From: Stenotrophomonas humi
GTDB lineage: Bacteria > Pseudomonadota > Gammaproteobacteria > Xanthomonadales > Xanthomonadaceae
NCBI RefSeq assembly: GCF_001431415.1
Contig: NZ_LDJI01000019.1
Location: 62,001 to 126,000, forward strand
DNA: 64,000 bases
Reading direction: 5' to 3'
Shown: piece after piece, positions 8,944-20,755 of the stretch
Layout of the letters: each line of letters opens with the position of its first letter
Position numbering within the stretch: position 1 is the stretch's first letter
The notes under the pieces: model-generated
Database searches by the model: none
What the model saw: the letters and a program-made list of their open reading frames with translations, nothing else
What the model was told of the DNA's origin: nothing
Position numbers and translations under genes: made by a program

Positions 8944-9384
8944 CTAGAGATGACGCGACCACGCCTCAACACCTTCAGCCATCATTTGATGCACATACTC
9001 AAACATCTGACGTGACTGTTTGTAGGGGTCGGGGATACTCCTGTCTGCTTGCCACTTTCCCAGCAGGAAGGTCTTGCCTGATGCCTGAGGTGCAATTGCT
9101 GCCACCCGATGCAAATGACTACGTTCCATCACCAACACCAAGTCTGTTTCGGTCAACATCGCGGCATCAACCTGTCGGGCGCGATGACCTGCACCGTCCA
9201 GTCCAGCCCTCAGTAGCAGCTCCTGAGCCGAGGCGTCGATGCGATGGCCCACGATCGCACCCAACCCAGCGGATGCAATGCGAAGCCTTCTACTGCCCAA
9301 TGCACTCCGCAACATCACTTCAGCGGAGGGGCTTCGGCAGATATTTCCAACACAGACAAACAGTACGCTCTCGAACACATTCAT
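8944..9384 (-). CDS. Low-molecular-weight protein tyrosine phosphatase (Wzb type)
   Basis: This 146-residue cytoplasmic enzyme has the CX5R phosphate loop at the N-terminus (FVCVGNICRSPSAE; Cys11, Arg17) and the DPY general-acid loop near the C-terminus (SIPDPYKQSR). It should dephosphorylate the C-terminal tyrosines of the Wzc-like kinase, the next gene in the operon, thereby allowing cycles of assembly. Position between the initiating transferase and the kinase matches the wza-wzb-wzc logic, although the order differs. Length is typical of the family and no key residue is missing. Confidence 0.93.
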   Translation of the reverse strand: MNVFESVLFVCVGNICRSPSAEVMLRSALGSRRLRIASAGLGAIVGHRIDASAQELLLRAGLDGAGHRARQVDAAMLTETDLVLVMERSHLHRVAAIAPQASGKTFLLGKWQADRSIPDPYKQSRQMFEYVHQMMAEGVEAWSRHL

Positions 9385-9512
9385 CCCGCAGCCGACAATG
9401 CGGCGCCACTCTCATTCAGACCACGCAAGAAAGTTTCCTTGCGTATCCCGACAGGCATCACCGGGATCGGAAGCGCATGTGGGTACCCCATGGGGGAAAT
9501 CCCCTTGGAGCA

Positions 9513-10967
9513 TCAGTACGCCGATTTCTGGCCAAGTACTTTCACCGCAGTCAGCACAATAATCCGCAGGTCGAGTATCGGGCTCCAGCGACGGATGTAG
9601 TCAATGTCATACTGAACGCGCTTTTTCATTGACCGCAGATCAGGGGTTTCGCCACGCAGACCGTGCACCTGCGCCCAACCGGTGATACCCGGCTTGACGT
9701 AATGCCGATGCATATAGCGTTCAATCAATCGCTCATAGTGATTGTTGTGCTGAATCGCATGTGGCCGCGGGCCCACCACCGACATGCTCCCGCCGATCAC
9801 GTTGAACAGCTGCGGCAGTTCATCCAAGCTCGTTCGCCGCAGGAATGCGCCAAACGGCGTGACACGCGGATCCTGTCGGGACGCCTGGGTAACCTGACCC
9901 GGAACATCCTGATGGACATGCATGGAACGGAATTTGAGCATCCAGAATTCCTGTCCGCCAAGTCCGTGTCGACGCTGCCTGAAGAGCGCGGGGCCGACAG
10001 ATGTCAGCTTCACGACCACTGCCAGCGTCGCCAGCAATGGCAGCAGTAGAATCAGTGCCGGCACTGCAATCACGAGATCAAGAACCCGTTTGATCACGCG
10101 ATAGTCCTGCGTGACCAGTCCTTGACGAATGCCGATCATCGGTACGTCGGCGGTGAAATGCACGCCTGGATTCAGCATACCGAGACCACTGATGTCGGGA
10201 ATAAGACGCACCGGCACCGGAAAGCGATCAATCTCCTTCAATACAGTTCTTACTGGGGCGACACCACTCAACGGCAGCGACACCCAGACTTGATCGAACT
10301 CGCCACGATGCCTTTCCATGTACCCCGTCAACTCTTCAAGACCACCCAGCCGCGACGGCGCAGCGGCGGTGGCGCGCAACGGCACATCGTCGCCACTTGA
10401 GAAATAGCCAATCATCCTCTTCCCGATTTCTGGCTTTCCAATAAAAAGGCGGTGCAATTTCAAGGCAGGGGCGCGCAGACCGATCAGCAGTACACGCTCA
10501 CAATCCAATCCGCGAGACCGCAGCCTGTGCAGTTGAACGCGCACGGCCGCTCTGGACAAAACCATCATCGAACCGCCGATCACGTACCACAGCATCAACC
10601 AAAAGCCGGACGTCGATCTCTCCATGCCTGACAACAGCAAGTACATTACAAATGCAGCGAACGCCGCACTCCACGCCAACAAGAGCAGTACGGCGTCAGC
10701 CGCAAAGCCCCGTAGCCACCATCTCCGGTACACCGGAATCACGGTAAAGCACACCGCTACATTGAGCAGATTCACACCAAAAGCCATACGAACCAGAGGG
10801 CTCGGCACCTCCGCGCCACTGAACACGAAGTGCGCCATGACTGCCGCAGCGGGCACAGCAAGGCCATCAGAAAGACGCAGCGCGATATCCAATGCAATCC
10901 GACCATCCACGCGCAATCGCGCTTGCCCCCGCCTAGCCTGTGCCTTTTCTGCAACTCCAAGCGTCAC
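9513..10967 (-). CDS. Undecaprenyl-phosphate hexose-1-phosphate transferase (GumD/WcaJ type)
   Basis: The first step of polymer synthesis, transfer of a hexose-1-phosphate to undecaprenyl phosphate, is assigned to this inner-membrane polyprenyl-glycosyl-phosphotransferase. N-terminal membrane segments are followed by a central CoA-binding-like region and the C-terminal sugar-transferase domain with [22 protein letters not shown] and VVGPRPHAI. The frame opens at 11075, but a GTG at 10967 follows an excellent ribosome-binding site (AAGGAGAG, eight bases before) and gives 484 residues, the usual GumD length; upstream residues look non-coding. It is the promoter-proximal gene of the operon. Glucose is the likely substrate by family analogy, but galactose is possible. 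Confidence 0.92.
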   Translation of the reverse strand: MTLGVAEKAQARRGQARLRVDGRIALDIALRLSDGLAVPAAAVMAHFVFSGAEVPSPLVRMAFGVNLLNVAVCFTVIPVYRRWWLRGFAADAVLLLLAWSAAFAAFVMYLLLSGMERSTSGFWLMLWYVIGGSMMVLSRAAVRVQLHRLRSRGLDCERVLLIGLRAPALKLHRLFIGKPEIGKRMIGYFSSGDDVPLRATAAAPSRLGGLEELTGYMERHRGEFDQVWVSLPLSGVAPVRTVLKEIDRFPVPVRLIPDISGLGMLNPGVHFTADVPMIGIRQGLVTQDYRVIKRVLDLVIAVPALILLLPLLATLAVVVKLTSVGPALFRQRRHGLGGQEFWMLKFRSMHVHQDVPGQVTQASRQDPRVTPFGAFLRRTSLDELPQLFNVIGGSMSVVGPRPHAIQHNNHYERLIERYMHRHYVKPGITGWAQVHGLRGETPDLRSMKKRVQYDIDYIRRWSPILDLRIIVLTAVKVLGQKSAY

Positions 10968-11540
10968 CCGACACTCTCCTTCAAGATCGCGGCGACGAAG
11001 CCCAACGTACGCAGGTCGACCGAATGGCGCCGCAAAACAACACGCAACGCAGGGGAATCGTGACGCAAGGTTCATCTCGAAAAATCGGGAATGCAGTCGC
11101 GTTCACATCATTGATGGGCGGCATTTAACCAACTACTTTCTGCGCATACCAGCGCTCAACAACAATTTCAGACCACACTTAAGCATCGACATCAGCAGCG
11201 TCCTATACGCGAAGCAATAGCACTAGGAACCAGGACATTTTCCACCTCAGCACACTGCCCTGAACCACTCGCGACACGAAAAGAGCCGCCGACCCTGTAC
11301 TCGCGCATACACCGGTCATGTCGGGGCTACTCATCGAGCTGCCCCGCTTCACACACTGCCTGATCGGTCTATTCGATGCCCCACAGAAACTGAGCCATTC
11401 CAGCGGACAACAGGAACCAGGATGGTCAACTGAAGCCATCGGCTCATCCTTCATGATCCCGACCACATATCCCGTTCACTACTGGCATTATTCCGCATAG
11501 ATTCACTTGCGCTTCCCGCCCGCTCAAACGGCGCCGTTCA
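10968..11540. other. Intergenic region upstream of the polysaccharide operon
   Basis: This stretch must hold the promoter of the minus-strand operon that begins at 10967. I see no convincing gene: short frames on either strand lack ribosome-binding sites and recognisable families. No ops/JUMPstart-type octamer (GGCGGTAG) was found on either strand. Base composition is lower in GC than the flanking genes. The right end adjoins a degenerate galE, so part of the region may be eroded coding sequence. Confidence 0.5.
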
Positions 11541-12400
11541 TTGTTGAAACCCAAGCCTTCCAACATTCTCATCTGTGCCGGTGCCGGCTGCATGGGCAGC
11601 TATATGACTCACTCGCTAAGCGAAGACGGCCACACTGTCACCTTGCTGGATAACCTCTCCACCGGGCCTCGCGATGCGAAGCGTTGGGGCGAGTTCGTCA
11701 AGGCGTACTACCGAATCCCACCTCGCATCGTGCTCTCCTCGACTGCCACTGCGTTCTGCACCGCCATCAGTGAACGGATCAAAGAGGATCACCCCAAGAA
11801 TCCCATCCATCCCTACGGTGCCAGCAAGTTGATGGCCGAGCGCATCCTGGCCGATGCCGCAACCGCATACGGTCTGCGCTCAGTCGCGCTTCGCTGTTTC
11901 AGTGCCGCTGGCGCCCTGCCCGATCACGGGATTGATGAAGCCCATGCCTGCGAGACCCACCTGATCCCCAGCGTGCTGCGTGCCGCGCTTGGCACTGGCC
12001 AGCACTGAAGGTGTTCGGCGATGACTACCCAACTGCGGATGGCCCTGCATACGCGACTATGTGCATATGCAGGATCTGGCACAGGCACACGCACTCGCAC
12101 TCACCTACCTCGCACTCACCTACATGGACAACAATGAGGGCGCCCATGCCTTCAACCTTGGCAATGGTCGCGGCTTCTCCGTGCGCGAGGTGATCGACTG
12201 CGCGCGCCATCTCCGGGCATGCAATTCCCTATGAAGCCGCACCGCGGCGTGGGGGCGACCCCGCAACGCTGGTTGCCTCCAGTCAGAAGGCCCGCGAGCA
12301 ACTGGGTTGGCAATCACACCGGACCGAACTGGCACCCATCATCGAGAGCGCCTGGCACTGGCATCGCGACCCACCGGGCTGGTTCCCGCGTCACGGCTGA
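11541..12400 (+). pseudogene. Degenerate galE-like UDP-glucose 4-epimerase gene
   Basis: Fragments of an extended SDR epimerase appear in order but in different frames. The N-terminal NAD-binding loop is altered (ILICAGAGCMGSYMTHSL, TLLDNLSTG), then about 40-50 residues of the family are missing. Next come VLSSTATAF, the YxxxK catalytic pair (HPYGASKLMAE) and LRCFSAAGA. After 12008 the frame shifts; [33 protein letters not shown] and finally REQLGWQ and WHWHRDPPGWF can be read piecemeal to about 12400. The normal GxxGxxG is also damaged (GAGCMG). The gene once supplied UDP-galactose-type precursors; it cannot encode a working enzyme now. Confidence 0.82.
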
Positions 12401-12647
12401 TCGGCTTTTACTGATTTCGAATGGAAAAGCAGCACTACCGTGATCACGGGAGTCCGGCATCTGCCCGTTCGTCATTCAATGCGTTGATTGACGGATTCGG
12501 CGTCAGCAGAACCCGTACGCAGATCAATATCCGTTGACCGAACATTCCACGTCCGCCGCGTTGCGCGTACGGACGATGATTCTCCCGGAAACCGCGCAGG
12601 CCGGCTGTCACATGGACACTCCGGCCGCGACACCCTCCTCGCCGTAC

Positions 12648-13634
<987 letters not shown>

Positions 13635-13752
13635 TCAACCAGCTCCGCCCGCGCGGGGCCATCGGTTCACTCTGATACTATGTGGCGCTCACCCCGTCGC
13701 CCCCACCTCACCCACGACGGCGCCAAAATAACGTTAAGAAACAGGAGTTTGC

Positions 13753-15285
13753 ATGTCTTCTGAGCTACTCAAGGCTTTGGCTCTGGATGTCACCAACGCT
13801 GGCACCTATCTGGGTAACGGAGAGTGGTCGACCGCCACCGGCGCGGGCGTCCTCAAGCCGCAGAACCCGACCACTGGCGAAGTGATCGCAGAAGTCCAGG
13901 CTACGACCGAGGCTGATTACGAAACCGTGATCGCCCGAGCGCAGGAAGCCTACAAGGTATGGCGCACCACCCCGGCCCCGCGCCGCGGCGAAGCCGTACG
14001 CCTGTGCGGCGAAGCACTGCGCAAGCACAAGGACGCGCTGGGCTCGCTGGTCGCACTGGAAATGGGCAAGTCCAAGCCGGAAGGCGACGGCGAAGTGCAG
14101 GAGATGATCGACATCGCCGACTTCGCGCTGGGCCAGAGCCGCATGCTGTACGGCTACACCATGCACTCCGAGCGTCCGGGTCATCGCATGTACGAGCAGT
14201 ACCACCCGCTGGGTCTGGTCGGCATCATCTCGGCCTTCAACTTCCCGGTCGCGGTGTGGAGCTGGAATGCATTCCTGGCCGCCATCTGCGGTGACATCTG
14301 CATCTGGAAGCCGTCCAACAAGACCCCGCTGACCGCCATTGCCACGATGAAGATCTGCAATGACGCGCTGAAGGACGCCGGCTTCCCGAATCTGTTCTTC
14401 CTGATCAACGATGCCGGCACCGCGCTGTCGGAAAAGATGGTCGAAGACCGCCGTGTGCCGCTGATTTCCTTCACCGGCTCCACCCAGGTCGGCCGCACCG
14501 TCAACCAGAAGGTCGCCCAGCGTCTGGGTCGCTGCCTGCTGGAGCTGGGTGGCAACAACGCCATCATCATGGACGAGACCGCCGACCAGAAGCTGGCCGT
14601 GCCGGGCATCGTGTTCGGCGCCGTCGGCACCGCCGGCCAGCGCTGCACCACCACGCGCCGCCTGATCGTGCATGAATCCATCTACGACAACGTGCTGGCC
14701 ACGCTGGTCAAGGCGTACACGCAGGTGGAAGGCAAGATCGGCGATCCGACCGATGCCGCCAACCTGATGGGTCCGCTGAACAGCCCCGAGGCCGTGCAGC
14801 AGTTCCTGGCCTCCATCGAGAAAGCCAAGGCCGCCGGTGGCAACGTCGAAATCGGCGGTACCGCCATCGACCGTCCGGGCAACTTCGTATTGCCGGCGAT
14901 TGTTACCGGCCTGAAGAACAGCGACGAAATCGTCCAGCACGAAACCTTCGCCCCGATCCTGTACGTGATGAAGTACAGCACGCTGGACGAAGCCATCGAC
15001 ATGCAGAACGGCGTGCCGCAAGGCCTGTCCTCGTCCATCTTCACCACCAACCTGAAGACCGCCGAGAAGTTCCTGTCGGCTGCCGGCAGCGACTGCGGCA
15101 TCGCCAACATCAACATCGGCACTTCCGGCGCCGAGATCGGTGGCGCCTTCGGCGGCGAGAAGGACACCGGCGGTGGCCGTGAGTCCGGCTCCGATGCCTG
15201 GAAGGTGTACATGCGTCGCCAGACCAACACCATCAACTACTCCGACTCGCTGCCGCTGGCCCAGGGCATCAAGTTCGACCTGTGA
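13753..15285 (+). CDS. ALDH7-type aldehyde dehydrogenase (alpha-aminoadipic semialdehyde dehydrogenase family)
   Basis: This 510-residue NAD(P)-dependent aldehyde dehydrogenase belongs to the ALDH7 (antiquitin/AmaB) branch, which oxidises L-2-aminoadipate 6-semialdehyde in lysine degradation. Visible features are [13 protein letters not shown] and [11 protein letters not shown] for coenzyme binding, the catalytic-Glu motif LLELGGNNA, and the catalytic Cys in [11 protein letters not shown]. The C-terminal [20 protein letters not shown] region is diagnostic of ALDH7. ATG 13753 follows AGGAG at six bases. It is divergent from kdsA and followed by a hairpin terminator, so it is monocistronic. The substrate is inferred from family membership; betaine- or other semialdehydes are less likely. 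Confidence 0.93.
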   Translation: MSSELLKALALDVTNAGTYLGNGEWSTATGAGVLKPQNPTTGEVIAEVQATTEADYETVIARAQEAYKVWRTTPAPRRGEAVRLCGEALRKHKDALGSLVALEMGKSKPEGDGEVQEMIDIADFALGQSRMLYGYTMHSERPGHRMYEQYHPLGLVGIISAFNFPVAVWSWNAFLAAICGDICIWKPSNKTPLTAIATMKICNDALKDAGFPNLFFLINDAGTALSEKMVEDRRVPLISFTGSTQVGRTVNQKVAQRLGRCLLELGGNNAIIMDETADQKLAVPGIVFGAVGTAGQRCTTTRRLIVHESIYDNVLATLVKAYTQVEGKIGDPTDAANLMGPLNSPEAVQQFLASIEKAKAAGGNVEIGGTAIDRPGNFVLPAIVTGLKNSDEIVQHETFAPILYVMKYSTLDEAIDMQNGVPQGLSSSIFTTNLKTAEKFLSAAGSDCGIANINIGTSGAEIGGAFGGEKDTGGGRESGSDAWKVYMRRQTNTINYSDSLPLAQGIKFDL

Positions 15286-15292
15286 TGGGAGC

Positions 15293-15317
15293 GGCTCCCG
15301 CCCCGGCGGGAGCCTTT
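15293..15317 (+). terminator. Rho-independent terminator after the aldehyde dehydrogenase gene
   Basis: A ten-base stem (GGCTCCCGCC at 15293-15302 with GGCGGGAGCC at 15305-15314) has a two-base loop as written and is followed by TTT. It begins eight bases after the stop codon. In practice fewer pairs with a larger loop would form. Confidence 0.8.
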
Positions 15318-15372
15318 GCATGCCGCGGACGGATTCTCCGTCCGCAGTCCGCATCTACAAGGAGGTCCAACC

Positions 15373-15660
15373 ATGAGCATTCCCGCCCCCCGCCAGACCA
15401 GCAGCTATGCCGTGATCAGCCTGGTTGCCGGCATCCTCGGCTGGACCCTGCTGCCATTCCTGGGCAGCATCTGCGCCATCATCTTCGGCCACATGGGGCG
15501 CGGCGAGATCCGCCGCAGCGACGGCCAGATGGAAGGTGACGGGCTGGCAATTGCAGGTCTGATCCTGGGCTGGTTGTCAGTGGCGATGTGGGTCATCGGC
15601 ATTCTGCTTTTCATCGTGTTCTTCGGTGGTCTGGCCTGGATCGCAGCCCTGAATTCGTGA
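15373..15660 (+). CDS. DUF4190 small membrane protein
   Basis: The start is ATG 15373, seven bases after GGAGG, giving 95 residues. The protein has two membrane segments (YAVISLVAGILGWTLLPFLG and a C-terminal helix) with the connecting motif FGHMGRGEIRRS and GDGLAIAGLILGWLS, characteristic of DUF4190. Function of the family is unknown; proteins are located in the inner membrane. It is followed seven bases later by a methyltransferase gene and may be co-transcribed with it. Confidence 0.85.
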   Translation: MSIPAPRQTSSYAVISLVAGILGWTLLPFLGSICAIIFGHMGRGEIRRSDGQMEGDGLAIAGLILGWLSVAMWVIGILLFIVFFGGLAWIAALNS

Positions 15661-15667
15661 GGTCCGC

Positions 15668-16438
15668 ATGAGCCGCTCTGATTCAACCGAACGCTTCAGC
15701 AGCCGCGTCGCCGACTACGTCCGCTACCGTCCCGGCTACCCGCCTGCATTGCTGGAATGGTTGCATCGTGACATTGGCATACCGGCCGAAACGCAGGTCG
15801 CCGATATCGGCGCCGGCACCGGCATTTCCACCCGGCTTTTTCTGGCTGCCGGTCACCCGGTGATCGCGGTGGAGCCCAATGGCCCCATGCGTGAGGCTGC
15901 CGCGCAGTGGCTGGCCAATGACTACCCGCACCTCACGATGGTCGACGGCACTGCCGAAGCCACCACGCTGGCAGATGCCAGCGTTGGCCTGGTCGCCGCA
16001 GCGCAGGCCTTCCACTGGTTTGACACCAACGCGGTGCGCCGCGAATGGGCGCGCATCCTGCAGCCTGGTGGCATGGCGCTGGTGTTCTGGAACTCACGCC
16101 TGCTGGACGCCTCGCCTTTCCTTGTCGGCTACGAGCGGCTGTTGATCGACTACGGCACCGATTACACCGAGGTCGCCGAGCGTTACCAGAGCGATGACGA
16201 GATGCGCGCCTGGTTCGGTGACGGCCTGCGCGGCATCGCGCGCTTCCCGAACGTGCAGCATCTGGACCTGGACAGCCTGCGTGGCCGCCTGCTGTCCTCC
16301 TCGTACGCACCGCAGGCCGGGCATCCACGCCACCTTCCCATGCTGGCTGCCCTGCAGCAGTTGTTCGACACCTGCGCCGTCAACGGCCAGGTCGCCTTCG
16401 AGTACCAAACCCGTGCCTTCATCGGCACGTTGAACTGA
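15668..16438 (+). CDS. Class I SAM-dependent methyltransferase
   Basis: This 256-residue cytoplasmic protein shows SAM-binding motif I ([16 protein letters not shown]), the acidic residue after strand 2 ([10 protein letters not shown]), and [10 protein letters not shown] followed by [12 protein letters not shown], the arrangement of the Methyltransf_11 group. The opening ([18 protein letters not shown]) is typical of a broadly conserved small-molecule methyltransferase family whose substrate is unknown. It ends four bases before pyrD and probably shares its transcript, although no functional link to pyrimidine synthesis is evident. Confidence 0.87.
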   Translation: MSRSDSTERFSSRVADYVRYRPGYPPALLEWLHRDIGIPAETQVADIGAGTGISTRLFLAAGHPVIAVEPNGPMREAAAQWLANDYPHLTMVDGTAEATTLADASVGLVAAAQAFHWFDTNAVRREWARILQPGGMALVFWNSRLLDASPFLVGYERLLIDYGTDYTEVAERYQSDDEMRAWFGDGLRGIARFPNVQHLDLDSLRGRLLSSSYAPQAGHPRHLPMLAALQQLFDTCAVNGQVAFEYQTRAFIGTLN

Positions 16439-16442
16439 GCTT

Positions 16443-17498
16443 ATGTATTCCATTGCCCGCCCCTTTCTGTTTGCTTTAGACGCCGAGCGCGCGCACGGCC
16501 TGGCCCTGTCCGCGCTGGACCTGGCCTGGCGCACCGGCACCACACCGCTGGTCGCAAGCCGCGCCAAGCCGCTACCAACCAGCGTCTATGGTTTGAATTT
16601 CCCCAACCCCGTTGGCCTGGCCGCTGGCCTGGACAAGAACGGCGAGCACATCGATGCGCTGTTCGCGCTGGGTTTTGGCTTTGTCGAGATCGGCACCATC
16701 ACCCCGCGCCCCCAGGAAGGCAATCCCAAGCCGCGTTTGTTCCGGCTGCCAAAGCATGGCGCCATCATCAACCGCATGGGCTTCAACAACCTGGGCGTGG
16801 ATGTACTGGTGAAGAACGTCGAGCGCGTACGCAATCGGCCCGGCCCGCTTGGCATCAACATCGGCAAGAACAAGGACACCGCCAATGAAGACGCGCTGTC
16901 CGACTACCTGATCTGCATGGAAAGGGTTTATCCGCTGGCCGACTACATCACGGTCAATATTTCCTCGCCCAACACCGCCGGCCTGCGCGAGTTGCAGGAA
17001 GAGCAAGCGCTGCGTCGACTCGTTGGCGGGCTGCGTGAAGCGCAGGAACGGCTGGCCAGCCAGCACGGCCGCCGCGTGCCGATGCTGGTCAAAGTTGCAC
17101 CGGACCTGAGCGACCGTGACATCGATGCCGCCGCGCGCGTGCTCGGCGAGCTCGGTGTGGATGGTGTCATCGCCACCAACACCACCATTGGCCGTGGAAC
17201 GGTTGAAGCCGACCCGCTGGCAAAGGAGGCCGGCGGTTTGTCCGGCGTTCCGCTGCTGGGCCAATCCACGCTGGTGCTGCGTCGTCTGCGCGCACGCCTG
17301 CCGGAATCGGTGCCATTGATCGGCGTGGGCGGCATCAGTTCCGGTGCCGACGCCGTGGCCAAGATGGCCGCTGGCGCTTCGCTGGTGCAGTGCTATAGCG
17401 GCTTGATCTTCCAGGGCGCGGGCTTGATCGGTGACTGTGTGGAGGCGATCCGTCGCCGCCGCGAATCTCCCTCCGGAGGCGCCGTCGCACCGCTATGA
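16443..17498 (+). CDS. pyrD: Dihydroorotate dehydrogenase, class 2 (quinone-dependent)
   Basis: The enzyme oxidises dihydroorotate to orotate in pyrimidine synthesis, passing electrons to quinone at the inner membrane. The 351-residue protein has the N-terminal membrane-associating helix of class 2 enzymes, the FMN-binding segments [12 protein letters not shown] and [10 protein letters not shown], the catalytic-serine loop [12 protein letters not shown], and the final phosphate site [13 protein letters not shown]. The start at 16443 gives the expected N-terminus ([15 protein letters not shown]). Its stop overlaps the murB start by four bases. Confidence 0.96.
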   Translation: MYSIARPFLFALDAERAHGLALSALDLAWRTGTTPLVASRAKPLPTSVYGLNFPNPVGLAAGLDKNGEHIDALFALGFGFVEIGTITPRPQEGNPKPRLFRLPKHGAIINRMGFNNLGVDVLVKNVERVRNRPGPLGINIGKNKDTANEDALSDYLICMERVYPLADYITVNISSPNTAGLRELQEEQALRRLVGGLREAQERLASQHGRRVPMLVKVAPDLSDRDIDAAARVLGELGVDGVIATNTTIGRGTVEADPLAKEAGGLSGVPLLGQSTLVLRRLRARLPESVPLIGVGGISSGADAVAKMAAGASLVQCYSGLIFQGAGLIGDCVEAIRRRRESPSGGAVAPL

Positions 17499-18541
17499 CG
17501 ACCACTCCCCCCGCTTGGTCGCTCACCGAAAACGCTTCGCTGCAGCACCTCAATACCTTCCACGTCACCGCGCATGCACCCCGCCTGCTGCAGGTGAACG
17601 ACCCGGCCTCGCTTCCCGAAGTGCTGGCCACCATCGTCGGCAACAACCCGCTGCTGGTACTTGGCAGCGGCAGCAATGTGCTGCTGGCTACCGACCCGGA
17701 AGGCACGGTACTGACCTTCGCCAACCGCGACATCACCATCCTCGAGCATCGCGCCGATCACGCCATCGTGCGCGCGGGTGCCGGCGTCAACTGGCATGAG
17801 CTGGTGGTGTGGTCACTGGGCGAAGGCCTGTCCGGCCTGGAAAACCTGGCCCTGATTCCCGGCACCGTCGGTGCCGCGCCGATCCAGAACATCGGGGCCT
17901 ATGGCGCACAGGTGGGTGACTTCATCCAGACCGTTGAAGCCTGGGACACCCAGGAACAAACCTGGGCGCGACTGGACCAGGAAGCCTGCCGCTTCGGCTA
18001 CCGCGACAGCCTGTTCAAGCACGAAGCCGACCGCTATCTGATCATCGCCGTCGAGTTTCGCTTGCCGTTGCTGCATGAGCTGCGACTGGATTACGCCGGC
18101 ATCCGTGATGAGCTCAAGGCCATGGGCATTGATCTGCCCGCCGCCGCCGATGTCGCCAACGCCGTCATCGCCATTCGGCGTCGCAAGTTGCCCGACCCCG
18201 ATGTGCTCGGCAACGCCGGCAGCTTCTTCAAGAACCCGGTGCTGCCACTGGACCAGGTGAACGTGCTGCTGCAGCACTATCCGGAGTTGCCGGTGTTTCC
18301 TGGCAATGACGAAGGCAACCGCAAAGTCTCCGCCGCCTGGATGATCGAAGCCAGCGGCTGGAAGGGACAGCGTGACGGCGATGCCGGCATCTCGCCCAAT
18401 CACGCCCTGGTGCTGGTCAACCATGGCAGCGCGACCGGTGCGGAGCTGCTGGCGCTCGCCCGCCGCGTCTCCGCGTCCGTGCTCGAGAAGTTCGGCGTCC
18501 CCATCGAGCCGGAGCCACGACTGGTCGGCGCGCAGTGGTGA
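17495..18541 (+). CDS. murB: UDP-N-acetylenolpyruvoylglucosamine reductase (type I)
   Basis: MurB reduces UDP-GlcNAc-enolpyruvate to UDP-MurNAc for peptidoglycan. The 348-residue protein has the FAD-binding [23 protein letters not shown] with the type I extension, and the catalytic-serine segment [11 protein letters not shown]. The C-terminal PN.. segment ([12 protein letters not shown]) is conserved. Length matches the E. coli-like type I enzyme. ATG overlaps the pyrD stop (ATGA), so the two are translationally coupled. Confidence 0.96.
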   Translation: MTTTPPAWSLTENASLQHLNTFHVTAHAPRLLQVNDPASLPEVLATIVGNNPLLVLGSGSNVLLATDPEGTVLTFANRDITILEHRADHAIVRAGAGVNWHELVVWSLGEGLSGLENLALIPGTVGAAPIQNIGAYGAQVGDFIQTVEAWDTQEQTWARLDQEACRFGYRDSLFKHEADRYLIIAVEFRLPLLHELRLDYAGIRDELKAMGIDLPAAADVANAVIAIRRRKLPDPDVLGNAGSFFKNPVLPLDQVNVLLQHYPELPVFPGNDEGNRKVSAAWMIEASGWKGQRDGDAGISPNHALVLVNHGSATGAELLALARRVSASVLEKFGVPIEPEPRLVGAQW

Positions 18542-19464
18542 GCCGCACTGCAACGCCTTCTGCCATGTCCATCCCGGTACGCGCAGCGCTGTTGATGTTT
18601 GGCAGCGCGATGGCGTTTGGCCTGATGGCCATCGCCATCCGCTACGCCACCCGCTACGTGCCGACCCAGGAAGTGGCCTTCTTCCGCAACGCCTTCGGTC
18701 TGCTGGCGCTGTTGCCGATGCTGCTGCGGCCGGGCCACGGATCGCTGCGCACCCAGCAACTGCCCCGTTATTTCCTGCGCAGCGCCATCGGCCTGGCTTC
18801 GATGCTGTGCGGCTTCTGGGCGATTGGCCACCTGCCGCTGTCGCAGGCCATCTCGCTGTCGTATTCGACGCCTCTGTTCGTGACCATTGCCGCCGTGTTG
18901 TGGCTGGGCGAAAAGGTGCGCATCCGCCGTTGGGCGGCCGTGATCGCCGGCTTCATCGGCGTGCTGGTGATCGTGCGCCCGGGATCACATGGCTTCGAGG
19001 CGGGCAGCCTGATCGCAGTGCTGGCCGCCCTGCTCAGCGCACTGGTCGCCATCCAGATCAAGCAACTGACCCGCATCGACGGGCCTGACACCGTGGTCTT
19101 CTACACATACGTGTTCTGGGTGCCGCTGTCGTTGGTTCCCGCATTGTTTGTCTGGGTCTGGCCCACCGGCATCGCCTGGTTGTGGCTGCTGCTCACCGGC
19201 GTGATGGGTACCGCCGGCCAATTGTTGTGGACCCGCGCATTGAAGCTGGGTGAAGTTTCCGCGCTGACGCCCATCAGCTTCACCCAGCTGCCCCTGGTGG
19301 TGGTGATGGGCTGGCTGCTGTTCGGCGAGACCCTGGATCGCTGGACCGTGCTCGGCGCGCTGATCATTCTTGGCTCCAACGCCTACATTGCACATCGCGA
19401 AGCCGTGCTGGCCCGCAGGTCCGCCACGCAGCAACCCACCGCTGCGGCCAAGCCCGGCGAGTAA
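18535..19464 (+). CDS. EamA/DMT-superfamily exporter
   Basis: This inner-membrane transporter has about ten segments and two EamA repeats (first beginning [20 protein letters not shown], second at [20 protein letters not shown]). The [19 protein letters not shown] and [19 protein letters not shown] ends of each repeat are typical of the drug/metabolite transporter family. The frame opens with overlapping GTG codons at 18535/18538 inside the end of murB; an ATG at 18565 would also give a complete first helix and may be the true start, as no strong ribosome-binding site decides. Substrate unknown. Confidence 0.88.
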   Translation: MVSRTATPSAMSIPVRAALLMFGSAMAFGLMAIAIRYATRYVPTQEVAFFRNAFGLLALLPMLLRPGHGSLRTQQLPRYFLRSAIGLASMLCGFWAIGHLPLSQAISLSYSTPLFVTIAAVLWLGEKVRIRRWAAVIAGFIGVLVIVRPGSHGFEAGSLIAVLAALLSALVAIQIKQLTRIDGPDTVVFYTYVFWVPLSLVPALFVWVWPTGIAWLWLLLTGVMGTAGQLLWTRALKLGEVSALTPISFTQLPLVVVMGWLLFGETLDRWTVLGALIILGSNAYIAHREAVLARRSATQQPTAAAKPGE

Positions 19465-19669
19465 GCCTGGCATTAGAAGAACCTGCTCGCACAACGAACC
19501 GCAGAGCGCGCAGGCAGTGCCGAGCCATGCTCGGCGTGGCCTCACCAACAATCTTCCGGCCCAGCACGCTAGCGCGCTCTGTCGCCACCATGGCGTAGGC
19601 ATGCCCCGCCCCCTCGCGGGAACGCCATAACCTGCAAATGAAAACCGCTTCCGCTGCAAATCCAGCCAA

Positions 19670-19936
19670 TCAGCCAGCCGGCTTTGGATTATCGCGTCGG
19701 AACAATTCCCACTCCTCGATCTGCGATCCGTCAGGCAAGTGGCACACGCCGAACTCACCGCCGTCCTTGTCTTTGCTGATCTCCAGCTTGCCGCCCTTGC
19801 GGACGCAATGTTCCGAGGCAGGATTAGCCATGCCGATTCGCTGCGGCCCCGTATCAACCTTGGCTTCCTTCGGTGCGCAGCCCAGCAGAACTCCAGCGGC
19901 GGCGACCAACGCAAAACAGTACGCGAACGATTTCAT
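19670..19936 (-). CDS. DUF333-family lipoprotein
   Basis: ATG 19936 begins an 88-residue lipoprotein with signal peptide FALVAAAGVLLGC (lipobox LLGC). The mature part contains the DUF333 consensus: MANPASEHCVRKGGKLEI, GGEFGVCHLPDGS and EEWELFRR. DUF333 proteins are small periplasmic or envelope lipoproteins, some annotated as hemolysin-like or protease-inhibitor-like, without a firm function. A longer frame to 20272 exists but has no start-site support. The two cysteines in the domain probably form a disulphide. Confidence 0.87.
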   Translation of the reverse strand: MKSFAYCFALVAAAGVLLGCAPKEAKVDTGPQRIGMANPASEHCVRKGGKLEISKDKDGGEFGVCHLPDGSQIEEWELFRRDNPKPAG

Positions 19937-19982
19937 GCTCCAGCACCTCAAGCGTATTGGATGACAGATAACGACAGCCAAG

Positions 19983-20468
19983 CTAGCAAAGAACAGGCCG
20001 AGGATCGGTGAACGAACAATGGCCCGGGCCTGATTTTGGCGAGGGATTCGGAGCGTTCCTCGGCAGTGACCGCATGGTCCGTGGAAGCCCCTCCCTGACC
20101 TGCTTGGCGACGCCCAGCTCAAGCAAAAAGGCAAGACCACCGGTGAACCACACCTTGTGAGAGACCTCCGATCCACCACATGCCGGGGAAACCGTATGCT
20201 CGAAGTGCATGCGAAACAAAGGGATGTGACCTTCAACTGTGAACGATCAACCTGCGAAGCGCTCAGTGGCAACTATCGGAACGCCAATCCCTTTGCGTGG
20301 AACGATACGGCCCTTGGCTCCAACTGCTAATGGCCCATTGAGCCAGGCCTGCTTTGTGTCCGGATCCCAAAGGTGCCATTGGCCGACCTCACTCCAAATG
20401 CGGTCAACGACCATGGGCGGGACTGAGATGACAATGCGATCTTCAATATGCGTAAGCAGGCTGACCAC
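19983..20468 (-). pseudogene. SRPBCC (polyketide cyclase-like) protein gene, frameshifted
   Basis: The N-terminal part (20468 to 20247) encodes a START/SRPBCC start: DRIVISVPPMVVDRIWSEVG, WHLWDPDTKQAWLNGPLAVG, PRKGIGVPI. It stops at 20247, but the family continues in a second frame from about 20245 (SFTVEGHIPLFRMHFEHTV, then WFTGGLAFLLELGVAKQVRE, GLPRTMRSL) down to 19983. A small indel near 20240-20250 therefore breaks one gene. The last 25 residues do not look like the family and may be run-through. Proteins of this fold bind small hydrophobic ligands; no specific role is known for this one. Confidence 0.7.
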
Positions 20469-20755
20469 AGCGATACCTCAATAGCAGCGATCATATCCGG
20501 TTTGTCTGCTCGCACTCGAACGAATTGATGAGCGATCACCAGTCCAAGCCCGGATCTGCCGCCCGTGGATCGATCGTTCAGATCTGCAAGCGCTGCATTC
20601 CCAGCTAACTCAAGTGCCCGAGCGTCTCCGCAATGTGGCATAGACGGAGCACTGTCTGGCTAGCCATGAGGCACCATGGCAAGCACGATTCGCTGTGAAG
20701 CGTTCTCGATGATTCGATCCAATTGAAAGTAAAGCCCCCCCGCAAGAAGCCCTAG

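Noticed and set aside
13765-15354. 529-codon minus-strand frame opposite the aldehyde dehydrogenase
   Set aside because: It is a high-GC antisense shadow of a clear ALDH7 gene with no family resemblance of its own.
20327-20641. Minus-strand frame with a histidine-kinase-like GRSGLGLVIA stretch
   Set aside because: Only a few residues match an ATP-binding G-box and the rest overlaps the better-supported SRPBCC pseudogene; too little to call.
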